This document shows, one piece after another, positions 35,395 to 46,659 of a DNA stretch of 64,000 bases. The stretch is from Sphagnum compactum. Taxonomy: Eukaryota > Bryophyta > Sphagnopsida > Sphagnales. Location of the stretch: contig OZ234499.1 in assembly GCA_965153455.1 (NCBI GenBank), forward strand, positions 5,191,577 to 5,255,576, in the 5' to 3' direction. Positions within the stretch are counted from its first letter, which is position 1; each line of letters starts with the position of its first letter. The notes below the pieces were generated by a model. It was given only the letters and a program-made list of their open reading frames with translations. It did not search any database and was not told where the DNA came from. A program made the translations under genes and the position numbers.

Positions 35395-36050
35395 AAAACA
35401 CAAAGTTAGCGCATCATTAACACCTTTACCTGGGTCCTTTCCCTTTACCCCCTTGGATATTGTTAAAGGGGGGAGTCACATTTTATCACTCAACTTTTAC
35501 TCCCCTTAATCCTTAATTTTGCCCAAGTAATTTCCACGAATTCCAAGGCAACCCCTTCCCCTCTTCTATTAACTCTTTTCCCTTTCTCTCTTAATTAGAG
35601 TTCATTTTCTTGTCTACTGTAGACCATAACCCTACTTCTTCTTCTAGTTATTCCTTTTCTTTAGGTTTCTTGAGTATAGTTTCCCTTTTGCTGGCTATTA
35701 TGGACAACAAACCTCTGTTTCTCTACCAACTCCTCTCTTAACTCACTCAACTAGCTACAACCTTAATCTAGTCATACACCTTCCACCTTCAACATCAATT
35801 TTCATACAATCCAACAAATCCTTGCACACATAATCCTTACATCTTCAAGAACAAGGAATAATACATTGCTTAAAGGTCTAGACTCCCAAGTTTTGTTTCT
35901 AACTACCTCCTATATTAGCCTCCTTTTGGTCTTGCATTGCCACACTTCCTAGCTCTACAACTATGAACACCTCCAAAAGCTCCTACCTTACACAAAACCA
36001 ACCTCTTCACATTATTTCTCCCCTTTTCAGATGCATCTCCTCAATTCCTG
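35395..36050. repeat. Second copy of the LTR-like pyrimidine-rich repeat
   Basis: It aligns with 33,075-33,730 in the same orientation. Shared words include AACACCTT(T/C)ACCTGGG, CCCTTTACCCCCTTG, TCTACTGTAGA, ACTAGCTACAACC, ACATCTTCAA and CTCTTCACA-like endings. It lies directly beyond the readable Gag sequence of the Copia element. It is either a second, independent insertion or one end of the same younger element. Confidence 0.6.
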
Positions 36051-36256
36051 CTCCTATACCAATCACAACAAGCCCCCAAAAACAGATCTGTATCCTCCTT
36101 TTCTACTTGGTATGTGTGTGGCATTGCCCCCCTTAAGTCCACCAGTAGTTGGAGGCAAGGAATCAAAGGTGCAACAACTTAGCAGATGTAGCCATGGGGC
36201 TGTCTCTGAGAGTAATTTGAAATCATCCAATAAGGTAAAGCACTCAGAGAAAGTCT

Positions 36257-36595
36257 GTAGTGTATTTGGAGGGCACCTTATATCCATCAATTTCTCTCCT
36301 AAAAAATGGGAGGGATATTATCCCTATTCCTCAATAGTGGGAAGGTTCTTACACCTATGTAAATAGGCATAATTTCCTTCCTGCTATTGACGAGTAGGCA
36401 TAAGATCCCTCCACTCGCACCTCCACTCCTCTGTTCTATGTAGGTTTGGTTCACTGATAAATTTTGTCTGGTGCCATACCATAGATAAAGCCCATGGGTG
36501 GGGGATATTCCCAAAATGCGGGGCTAGACTTGACTGTCACCTCACCTAGGCCCCTTATTTTGAGAATGCCCATCCTAAGGCTTTACCCTACACTA
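36257..36595. mobile_element. MITE of the TAGTGTA-end family, copy 3 (inverted), 339 bp
   Basis: This copy runs from GTAGTGTATTTGGAGGGC to CTAAGGCTTTACCCTACACTA, so both ends begin TAGTGTA when read inward. It is the reverse of 6463-6768 and 25,845-26,180. Isolated end fragments occur near 58,006-58,032 and 5945-5965, and a short related stretch lies at 63,536-63,655. This end structure indicates a DNA-transposon MITE, but target duplications are not clear. Confidence 0.65.
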
Positions 36596-37255
36596 ATGAC
36601 TATAAACAAGTAGCAACAAGGAAATTCAAGTGTCTCGACGTAAATATTGTTCTTTTGTGTAACCCATTAATGGGGTTTGGAGGTCTGTGTCTTGAGATAA
36701 GGTCAATGCTTGAGGTTTCATTTTCATGTGGGCAACATTCAAAACACTCCTAAAAATTTCACCTTATGGGGGATCAGGCATCAAGTCCGAAAAAGCCTAC
36801 TTCAATTGCTACACCTTTAAAACTTCCATTTGTCTTTATTGCATTACAAGCTTCATCACATAAGTCCTACTTATATGACGAGGTCCCTTCACAACCCCTA
36901 TAAACACTTGGACATATATTGACTTTTTGATTAATTTCCTCCATCCAAGTTTATCATGAATATCATATTTTGAAGCCTACACATTACAATGCCCAATAAT
37001 AGTCTAAAATGTTCATCCATTTGGGGGCTAAAACTTTGTGTTTCTTGACATCTTCAACTTAAAATTAATAGGGTGAGAATTTTGTGAATTTGATTTACTT
37101 TCCTCCCATCCATGTCACATGCCATTATAACCATTATACATAAATTAATAGCTATCCATTTTGGATGACAATTATTACATATATATGGGTCCAAAATTCA
37201 TCTAAGTTATCTAATAAATTCAAAGATGTGCAGAGTTCAAAAGATAATCCTCTTA

Positions 37256-37472
37256 GGGCATCTCCACCCCACACCTGCAAACACCCCTTTTCATTGAATC
37301 CTGCAGCAAGATAGTGTCAATCCTGCTGCGCTCCTGTATTGATGTCCATTTTGCAGTGGTCATTTTAACCCCTTTAAAATCTTTTTTCTACTATGGATTT
37401 GGACAGTGATCATTAAACACTATTCTATTTAAAAATAAAGGAGTTGTTTACACTTTTGGGGTGCAGATGCTC
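37256..37472. mobile_element. Harbinger-type MITE (GAGCATCTCC ends), 217 bp, intact copy
   Basis: It begins GGGCATCTCCACCCC and ends GGGGTGCAGATGCTC, with TTA on both sides (37,253-37,255 and 37,473-37,475). It is the uninterrupted counterpart of 3998-4813, in reverse orientation. It has no coding capacity. Ends of this wording with TWA duplications fit the PIF/Harbinger group of plant MITEs. Confidence 0.8.
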
Positions 37473-37475
37473 TTA

Positions 37476-39957
37476 TATATATTTGTGGAACTTCCCTTCT
37501 ATATAATAACTATTAGTACTTGTAATAGTAAATTTATTCATCAACATGAACTTTTTTTTTTTTGGTGTCCATTGTCATGATGAAAGACTATTTATTCACA
37601 TACTTTTGTTAAACTCCTCCAAGGCTGAGTTAGGAGGGATAGGTTGAAGGGTTCTTGGTATTAAATCAAACATGTGGCCGGAATTGAACTGCTTCTTTAA
37701 GACAAAAGCCTCTATGACATTAAATAAGTTGTCAATTATTTGTCACAAGACTCCTTACGAAGAAAGTGGTAACTTTCAAAGCTCCATTTATAACCCCTTA
37801 TATACTTGAAAGGAGGAATGAATAAATTATTATCTCCGTTCATTTACATTTATTAAATATTCTGATATATCAACTACAAGTCATTAATATTGTGTCACAT
37901 GTTTTTTTTAAGAATTTTTTATCTTAACAAATCATTCAATTATTAAAAAATTTCTTACCTAGGATCTAGTCAAATTCACGTAATTCATTTCTAACTATGT
38001 TTAACTCAAAATAATTAATTAAATTATTCATATAAGTCCAAGCTTATGTTCTAAAATAAAGCTCATAAATTAAATTATTTATTTTCATATTTACTCATCC
38101 TTCTACCCCTAGGTCACATTATTATTTACTTACAACTTTTACCTTTAGCAACTCATCTCGTTGCTAGAGTTCACACATTTGTAAAATGTACAGAATGTCT
38201 TGAGTTTGCTTTGCAATGGATTTCGTCCATTTTTGTCCCAAAAAAACAAAAGAAAAAAGAAAAAATGTAGGTGATGTGAACAGATCTTTGAGGTTTTTTT
38301 GAATTTGTTGAGTTGGAAGGGACTAATTATTGTCTTCTTCCTGCCTTATGTTTCCATGCCCAACTTTTCTGCCTTGCTTCCCTAGTCGCGGCTGACACGG
38401 TCTTGTTCCATTTGTACTCTCTTATGAAAACCCCAGGATTCCCTTTTCTTACATCAGTTTTTGTTTTTCTTGTGTAGCATGTTCTACTTCTGCCCTCAAG
38501 CTGCTACATTAGATAAATTAGGATAAATGGACCCATCACTTATGATCAAACACTTATTTATATCTTCATTATATGTGTTTCATTTTGAGTGATTTAATAT
38601 GTTATGAGAGCATTACCTGAAGCTTTAGAAATCATTTTTGAAGTGCAATGCAAAAGGAGTAAGAAAAAAAAGCTTTACAATTTATAAAATGTTCTTTTTT
38701 TCCCCTCTCTTTGGGGCCCTCCTATTTTCAAACCTCATAAGTTCCTTATTTCTTATTCATTTCAAATGATTTAAAGTGTTATAGGAAGATCACCTGAAGT
38801 TCTACAAATCATCTTTGAACTCTAATAGCGATAGAGCAACATAACTTTTTTTTTGGAATGCTTAGGAACCTTCTTTGGTAGTGTTTGATAGTTTGTTTTT
38901 TTTGAGTTCTTGACTCCCTTTATTTTGGGGGGCCACAACTTTCTCATTTCTAATCTGTTTTCAACTATTACTAGAGTGTCAGACGCCTCAAGAGGAGGGG
39001 TTCAATTTTTGTTTGCACACCATAAACAATTAAGCCCTCCCCTTGGATCTGGCCTGCCCTGAGCACTTAAGTGTTCAGTCACCAGTCAGTCTACCCTATG
39101 CCCTTTCTCTTCCAAAAAAACTAAATATTAAGCAAAAAGTTTTTTATCTTTGGGTGCTTTTCCTTAAGTCCTTGTGAGAGCCATGCGATCTAGTTTTCTA
39201 TCCTTGGGGACTTTTCCTTTGATCCTTGTGAGACCCATGTGATCTGTGATCATTGATTCTGGTTCCTGTACCAATTACAAGATATGGTGGTCTGCTATTG
39301 ATTCAGCATCAGACACAAAAAGCTGTATTATTTTCATATCCAATTACTAGCTGTGTATCTTTAACCCTCATGATTTTTTCATGTGTAACATTGTTTGGTA
39401 CAGCAATCCTCGTGTTTCAATCCACTATTGTTTAATACTCAATTAAACCCCGTCCCCTTTGAGTGTCTGTAATAGTCTAGATGTGATGAAACTCTGGTAA
39501 ACTCCCTAGAAACAGGGCACTTAGCACAGGGGGAAAGGAAGAACAAGGCATCACAAACACGCTGGGCCTGCCAATATTTATACATCTACCTGCTGTGTCC
39601 ACACTGTGAACACCAGAACAATCCGTTCAAATCTAAACAGTCTGAACATTTTCACCAAAGAAATGTGTTCTCTTAATGTGAAACCGGTTCTAATAAGGTA
39701 AAACTTCCAAAAGTTGGATCCGATGCGAGAGGCCCTATCCTTGTGGAGGCAGGGCCCAACAAAGAGAGATGACTCAAGTTCGAGTCAGAAGCGCAAAAAC
39801 CAAAAGGGGTGTCACAAAGGGTCAAAGGAACAAATAGTCTAAATGGTTAGGCTAGAAGGATGCCTGGGTAGTTCAGGGTTCCCCTTTGTGGGTTTTCAAA
39901 GTACTCTCAAGTCTGTTGCCTTTTACCCTATGTATTTTGCCAGTAACCCTGGTGCAA
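37476..39957. other. Intergenic DNA
   Basis: AT-rich, with no gene. Two related segments (about 38,540-38,700 and 38,750-38,870) share TCATTT, TTAAAGTGTTAT-like and GATCACCTGAAG words and look like an old duplication. A ten-base T run lies near 37,552-37,561. Confidence 0.45.
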
Positions 39958-40190
39958 TCTTGCAAGTCTAGATGGTTAAGATAACTGGCTTACACCCCAG
40001 CAAACAGGGATTGAATCTGGTTACATAATTTAACCTGTAACAGTTCCTCAGAGTCTGTTCATGGGTACTACATTTGCCTGGCTGTGTAATTGTTGGGAGT
40101 TTCATTCTGCATGTAACATTCATCCATTTCAATCTAAAGGGGATGAATTCTTTGCAATGAAGGATGAAGACACAGAGGACAGGAAACACT
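39958..40190 (+). mobile_element. tRNA-derived SINE candidate
   Basis: The head reads like a decayed tRNA. An A-box-like TGGTTAAGATAACTGG (about 39,973-39,988) is followed by CACCCCAGCA and a B-box-like GGGATTGAATCTGG (about 40,007-40,020), where GGTTCGAATCC is expected. A tRNA-unrelated tail follows. The CG of the B box reads TG, as in methylated, aged DNA. No poly-A or target duplication was identified, so a lone tRNA pseudogene is the alternative. Confidence 0.45.
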
Positions 40191-40238
40191 TTTTCATTGT
40201 ATTCTTGCCGATTTGCTAACCACCATGGTTAGCCTATG

Positions 40239-40441
40239 ACCTTGGGTGAACCAGCACCCATGTTGATGACACGGATAAAAAAATCCCAAAATCTATTTAA
40301 ATTATTTCTAAATATTACAAATATCCCTAAATCAGGGTCTCTGAGTGAGTTCAATTCCAACATTCCTTGGGCTTAATATGGCCACTAAGAGGCCTCACTC
40401 AAAAAGGTAAAGGTACCAAAGTGGTGCTAGTTCACCCTTGC
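40239..40441. mobile_element. MITE with GGGTGAACCAGCACC ends, about 200 bp
   Basis: The left inverted repeat GGGTGAACCAGCACC (40,244-40,258) and right GGTGCTAGTTCACCC (40,423-40,437) match at 14 of 15 positions. CCTATG flanks on both sides (40,233-40,238 and 40,442-40,447) and may be the target duplication. The same end word occurs singly near 3824, 5620, 55,728 and 58,290, so this is a family in the neighbourhood. Noncoding; superfamily unknown. Confidence 0.6.
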
Positions 40442-40449
40442 CCTATGGC

Positions 40450-41400
40450 TTGTACTAACCATTAACATGCATCTACTTACATTGTCTTCCATGTATGTAA
40501 AGTATTGTCACATTTTTTTTGGGGGCATATTTTGGTCTCACTGGGCTGAAAAAATCTTTTTTGCTTGACATTGAACTGATTTTGTAAAAAAAAAAAAACA
40601 ACTTGTGTAAAAGGTACTCTTTAACTTGTTAGAGTAACTTCCACCGAATATGAAAATAACCCACTAGCGTGTTCTTTCTCATTGTCTCCGTCATTGCAAT
40701 GCTGTCCTTTTACAGTGGCATTGTCACAATGACACTTTACACAAAATAAAGGTTTACTGATAGACCCTTCTCCCATACTCTATATATGACATTAAAATAT
40801 GTAACATTATTATTTTTTAAATGCAACAAGGTTGCATTGTCCTATATATATATATTTCCCAATTAAAATAATTTAATGGAGTTGAGGGTTTCCTGAATTT
40901 CAGTAAAGCCATGGTCCATGGGCCCAGGATGAAAAGTAAGGATGAAAAAAATGAGAAGTGGAGAGATCTACTGAATTTCAAAATTTCCCAATTACTACTT
41001 GTACTAGGGTTTAGTACCCCTTTTGAGTTGAGTACCTACTTTTTCAGTGCTTTTACGTAGAAGGTAGGCAAAATTATCTAGGTAGAGTGAGGTGGGACGT
41101 ATGCGGGATTTTGCAGGATAGGTTACCAACCATGGTGGAACCTTGGTAACTCAGTTGTGGTTAACGTAATGCTACAGTTTCAGGATCAAGTAAAGGCGAA
41201 GAAGCAATGCTGACTAAGCTTTAGAGTGTTTTAGCAATGCTGAGATGCCATTGCTTGGCTTCCTCGTCCGGACGTCCCCACCTCCACAAATCCACTAACT
41301 TAATAATTAGGTCCACCATGATCTCACGCGCTCCAAATCCAGCGAAAGTTGTAGGAAAGGATGAAGCATTTCTCGGCTCCGATTTGGTATTTTTCTAAAA
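40450..41400. other. Upstream region of the HAD hydrolase gene
   Basis: No gene. The distal part is AT-rich. From about 41,180 the composition becomes more balanced, as is usual near a plant promoter. No specific regulatory element beyond the TATA box just downstream can be defended. Confidence 0.4.
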
Positions 41401-41404
41401 ACTT

Positions 41405-41412
41405 TATAAATA
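41405..41412 (+). promoter_or_regulatory. TATA box (TATAAATA) of the HAD hydrolase gene
   Basis: A consensus TATAAATA stands in CTTTATAAATAGAAACGG, 540 bp upstream of the ATG. Transcription would start about 30 bp downstream, giving a leader of about 500 nt that ends in a GAAGAA-rich tract (41,898-41,941). A leader intron cannot be excluded. Confidence 0.55.
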
Positions 41413-41944
41413 GAAACGGATCACAATTTCATCTGAGGCTTTACTTGCATTTTGTTGGAGAGTGTCTGCGTGCAGACCATTTTGTTCTCTTCGGAGTAAA
41501 GTTTTTTGTAGCCTCTTGAGTTCCAGATGCATATTGTCTGAGAGCACAGCTTGTGCAGCAGTAATGATGCATTTCTCCCTTTTGTTTTCTTCTTATTAGT
41601 ATCGTTCTTTGAAGACCTTACAGTGGGAGACTGTCCAGATCGTTTTTTCTGTGGTGGTTTTTTTGGTTTGTTTTTGTGTTTTATTGGGGGGCGGGGGGGG
41701 GGATCGGGCGAGGGTGCATTATTCCTGATAGTTTTGTATCTTACTGCTCAAATAATTCTCTTAGTTTTAGCGACTGCAAGTTCGAACTTTGCAAGAGCAA
41801 TTAGGGTTGTTGTTGTATTATAAGAGTTCCAAAGTTTAGGGTTGCACGGAAGCTAGGAATTTGAAAGTATTCAGGGCTGACCGCGTTCTAGGTTATTAGG
41901 CGAGAAGAGAAGAAGAAGAGAAAGAAGAAGAAGAAAAAGAAGCA

Positions 41945-43503
41945 ATGGCGATGGCAAATGCAGCGAAGACTGTAGTACTCAAAGGCGCAGGGAATATGGC
42001 AGCGTTGCAGCAGCTTCCCCTTCGCTGTGTTACGGTGGATGTCACGGGAACGTTGATGGGGTACAAAGGTGTGTTGGGGGATTACTACTGTATGGCGGCT
42101 AAGGCAGTGGGGCTGCCGTGCCCAGACTACGATCGGATGCACATGGGCTTCAAGCTTGCGTACAAGGAAATGGCCACCAAGTATCCTTGCTTCGGGAAGA
42201 CGGCCAACTTGTCAAATGTTGACTGGTGGCGAATGTGTGTCCGAAATTCCTTTCTTCAGGTGAAAATCTCCTCTATGGATTGATTCCCCTTCAACTTAGA
42301 ACAGCATTCATGTGGCTGACAGTTTCCAACCTTGGATTTGTCCTGCCCTTTTGATGTGATTACTGTGAAGGCTGTCATGAGCTGTGTTAACTCCCAAGAA
42401 GCTGACATTGGAACAGTCAGTTGACATAATTCATTTTCGTGACGGTCAGCTGTGTCTCTCTGGAGTAGGGAAGGAGCTCTTTGATGTATAAAATATGATT
42501 GTTTGGCTTGTGAAACAGGCAGGTTATGACTATGACAAGGAATCATTTGATAAAGTATTTAGGCGGATCTATTCTATCTTTGGCTCAGCAGCACCATATA
42601 CCCTATACCCGGATGCTCAACCATTTCTGCGATGGGTGCGGAAGCAGGGCATTCTGGTTGGAATCGTCAGCAATGCATCCTACAGATATCGGGATATCAT
42701 TCTTCCAACTCTTGGACTGAATAAGGTCTCTTCTGCTCTCTGTCTTCTTGCCCTGTCTAACCTTGCCTTCACATATGTCTCTATGGTTATGAGTATGAGA
42801 GAACTCCAATGAGGAATGTCACACTGTTGCTACATTTCCTTTTTGATGGTTGGTTTCCACTGGTGTCTTTTGAGTTCATGTTGTCCTTGCCGTCTTGGTA
42901 GTTGGCAGCCTGCTGCTGTGCTATGGATATTGATCAATCAAATTCCATATCCTTGACAGTAAGTGAAATTGTACTCTTGTGAATACTTCTTTTTGTTACG
43001 CATATTAGGGTAGAGCCTGTTCTCAATTTGAGCATGAGAACAACACAAGACAGAAGGGAATAATGTCGATAAAGACTTCTTTCATCCCTCTTTGTTACCT
43101 CCAGAGATATGGACATCAGTGGGAATAGCTGAGATTTATGCTCATCAGTTGCTTCATGTTGTTGGCAGTGACTAATGACTGGTTCTGGAACATGCAGGAC
43201 TCTGAGTGGGATTTTGGTGTATTCTCAGGCATTGAAGGTGCGGAAAAACCTGATCCAGAAATTTTCAAGATTGCTGTAAAGGCAGCTGGTAATATTTGCC
43301 CAGAACAGATTTTGCACATTGGAGATAATCTCCGCAAGGACTACCAACCTGCCAGGAGCTTGGGCATGCATGCCCTACTTATAGATCGCTTCAGCACCCC
43401 AGAGGCTCACACTGCTAAGGAGACTGGTGTGCCAGTGGTGGCTGACCTTCTGGAGGCCCAAGAGTACATCATGTCCATGGAAGACCAAATTGCTATCTCT
43501 TGA
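41945..43503 (+). CDS. HAD-superfamily hydrolase, HDHD3-like, 275 aa
   Basis: Three exons with GT/AG borders keep frame: 41,945-42,259, 42,519-42,725 and 43,198-43,503 (TGA). The start is ATGGCG after a GAA-rich leader. HAD motifs lie in order: motif I DVTGTL at residues 32-37 (nucleophile Asp32); a cap region with GDYYCMAAKAVG, CPDYDRMHMGFKLAY and DWWRMC; motif II IVSNAS (Ser156); motif III Lys191 in EKPDPEIF; and motif IV IGDNLRKD (Asp217, Asp222). The second Asp of the usual DxD is Thr34, as in plant relatives; human HDHD3 also lacks it, so classic phosphatase acid-base catalysis is uncertain and the substrate is unknown. The length fits the family and no lesion is visible, so the gene is probably functional. 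No clear targeting peptide is seen. Confidence 0.93.
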
Positions 43504-44984
43504 TGGTTTGAAGACTTGACATGCAGTTAAAAGCACAACTGCAACTATCATATCCAATGAATGCAAAAGTAGTAGGACGCATCTGCAGGGGCATTCCTTG
43601 AAATGGTGGCCAGCCACTTGCAGTGCAGACATGCATCCTTTCTTGGAAATGCCTTTGTCCCTTTGTTACTAAAAGCCAACAAGATTGATTCTCTCAACAA
43701 ACCAAGAATATTGGATGTTGTTTGGATAGACTTGAAATGGATCTGGACAAGGTATAGTTTGATCCCCTGGAACATCTGCTAAATTCAAGACAGAGGTAAC
43801 TATGCTCATCTACTATTGTGCCTCAGTTAAGAGATAAGCACAGTTTCTGGATGTGTCAGTGGTCAGGCTTTGCAATTCTTTGAATTATGAGCTGCAATCA
43901 AGGTTGTATTACTGACTCCATCAATCTTGTCAATCATAAGGTTCAGGATAGAGGATCTGTGCTCCCTGCCAGAACACATGCAAGCATATATATGCAACAT
44001 TTTAGCAGTAATTCTCCAGAACAGACTAAATGGTTCTCAAGTTGGGTATGAAATGGATGGCATTACTGTTAGTTCCAATGCTGAGAGGTTGATTTGGACT
44101 TTTGACATGATTTTGCTAAATGTGTCTAGGGTTCTCTTCACACTTACATGAACCATTTGCCCCCATTGGTATGCAGCCACAACTGGCTGCATAAACTGGT
44201 GGAAGAAGTAAATATGACACTGGGGAAGATCCAACTGCAGCTTTTGTTCTCACATTGAGATGTCTAGAGCTCCGACAATGTTTGTCCCTATTGGTGCCTT
44301 TCAGAAGATGTTTTCTGGTTGGTCTTTTTCAGTACACAAGTTTTGAATTTGCAAAGAAACATCAGCTGCAACCATGGGTGTGTTGTGCAGGCAATTATTA
44401 AAGCTCAGTTTGCAATGTTGGGTTTCATTGGTCATTGCAAACTAAATGATTATGGTTGCGGACAATGGTTGGCTAATGTGATGATATTTGTTTGGTCCTC
44501 ACTTTATATTGCTGATTATCATGTTTATGGGCTGGGATTGGGAAATAATTTACAAAGCAAAACATTAAATGCCATAGATATTAGTAGAGGCCCATATATC
44601 ATGTCTGGGTAATTGTAGGGATACTTTAGTTTGTCTAAAAGCACCTTGGGTTGCAATGGCAACATGTTGGGTCATGGTTTCAATGGTTTTGAGGAGCCAC
44701 AAGAGGGGATCCAATAGTCACCTAGCACTTGTATATCACACTTTGGGGCGAAGCATATTTCTTTCTGGGGATTCAAGTAGGGGCAATATGTTGAGCTTCA
44801 TATCTAACCTAATATGAGGCATCTCTGATGACAACCACAGACCCTATGGCAACTCCAACAAAGATGTGAAAGGGGAAAAACTTCTCTTCTAATCAGGAGA
44901 GGCAACTATTTTAGAGCTTTTTAATTGGTAAATTTTGCAAGTCCCAATTATTGGCAATCAATAGAAATCACATGCATTCTCAAA
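43504..44984. other. 3' flank of the HAD gene and intergenic DNA
   Basis: The first several hundred bases have gene-like base composition and may be 3' untranslated sequence. A polyadenylation site cannot be fixed. No other coding region, RNA or repeat is supported. Confidence 0.4.
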
Positions 44985-45069
44985 GTAGATTGGGGACCAC
45001 TTCAACATGAATTGACCAAATGGTGAGTAGATTGTGGAGCACTTCAACATGAATTGACCAAATGGTTGA
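44985..45069. repeat. Two tandem 42-bp repeats
   Basis: The units 44,985-45,026 and 45,027-45,069 both read GTAGATTG(G/T)GGA(C/G)CACTTC and then AACATGAATTGACCAAATGG, with few differences. Noncoding. Confidence 0.8.
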
Positions 45070-46650
45070 GCAAAGAGGCCATTTCAAAGCATGGAGATCA
45101 AATGGAGCGTGATCAAACATGATTTGACAAAATTACCATTTTTGCAAGGTGTTCCCAAATTTTGCTAAATTATTACTTTTGGATGATCATCATTTTGACT
45201 ATATCATAGAATCCTTGAGAAAAACACTAGTCAAAGCCCAAATAAGACAAATCCAAACTCGGGGGCAAAATTCTTTAAGCAAACACAAAGCACTTGTAAT
45301 TTACTAGATGTTAGCCATATCAATGCTAAACATAGGATGTTATTGATTGCATTTTGTAAGATGTTGGTAAAGAACCCTTTTTTTCCATGTGAACTATAAT
45401 TCTAGGGAATTTGGAAAGTGGTTATTTCACTCTTTCTATTTAGGGCAAGTCTGGCCCCTTAGTATATTTGACAATGACCTTTTTGGTACTACATAAGCAG
45501 TTACCCATTAGTGTGAATGGTGCTAACCATCTCACTTAATAATCCACTAAGTGTCCAACCTTATGAAAAGTATTGGGACAATGGTAATAAATGAGAAGAC
45601 TATAAGATACAAACAAAATTTAGGACATAATTGCTTTCTCCAAGGAACCAAGGAACCAAACATTAAAGTGTGGTGAGACTTGAATAGGTAAGAATATCCT
45701 TTTCTTTTGTAATTTTTTATTATCACCTTCATCAAATTTACAATTTATGTGGGTAAACTTTTTAGCTCCATACCGTTTTTAATTTCAGTGTTACAAATCT
45801 TATTTCCTTTTGTTTGTTTGTTGACTCATTGTGTACTTACTTTTTAAAAATATGCTACCTCGTTTTTTGGGTTAGTTGGGAGAAAGGTATGAGGCCCACC
45901 TACCAATATTTTTTGTTTTGATTTTGGAGCCCAATGCCTAGCCTACATTTTGCAATCCATTTATGATGAATTTTCTTTCAAGGTACACGCAACCCACTAA
46001 CTCCCCTTACCAACCCCCAGCCCTTCATGTAAATGTAGAGCCCCAACACTTTCCCAAGTCCCTAAATAATGCACACGTAGGAATTCTCCCCATTCCACTC
46101 TATCAACCCCTATAGTTGCCCAATATGATCAAACCCCCTAACCTACCCCATCCTCCCAACACGCCTACAACTTCCACTTAGAACTTTTTGCGCCACTTGT
46201 GGGCGTCAATTTACTTTTCAAGGGTTAACCTGTCACTAGTGTTCATGTCAAGCATCCAGTTCATTTAATTTAAACCTACATGACCATCCTAGCCTAATAC
46301 CTTCCCTTACTCCCAACCCACTTGCATCAACTTAGGCTTGGGTTTTGGCATTGAATGTCCTTAAGTAATTCCATTTTGGTTTTCGTCGTCCTCAATTGTA
46401 CAACTACATCTCTACCACTTTACGACGTGATGTACAAGTGGCATTTTGTTTTCCATTTGATAAGTTGGCATAGGGTCCCTATGATGTGGTAGCTTGGCAT
46501 TTGCTCCTTTTATTGCCCAATTGGTGTTTTAATTTGGCCCCTCAAGGGAAAGTTAGTGGACATATGGAAACAAGGATTCGCCTCAAATGTTTTCTAGAAG
46601 GTGATTGGGAAAACTTATAAGAGGAATTTTTTAATGGGTCTAAGCTTTAC
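45070..46650. other. Intergenic DNA
   Basis: No gene is seen. The last 500 bp are pyrimidine-rich and could be the unreadable 5' part of the reverse-transcriptase element that follows. Confidence 0.4.
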
Positions 46651-46659
46651 TAGCAAGTT

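Noticed and set aside
36600-41000. 5' LTR and primer-binding site of the Copia element
   Set aside because: No sequence matching the candidate 3' LTR start and no initiator-Met primer site could be found by reading.
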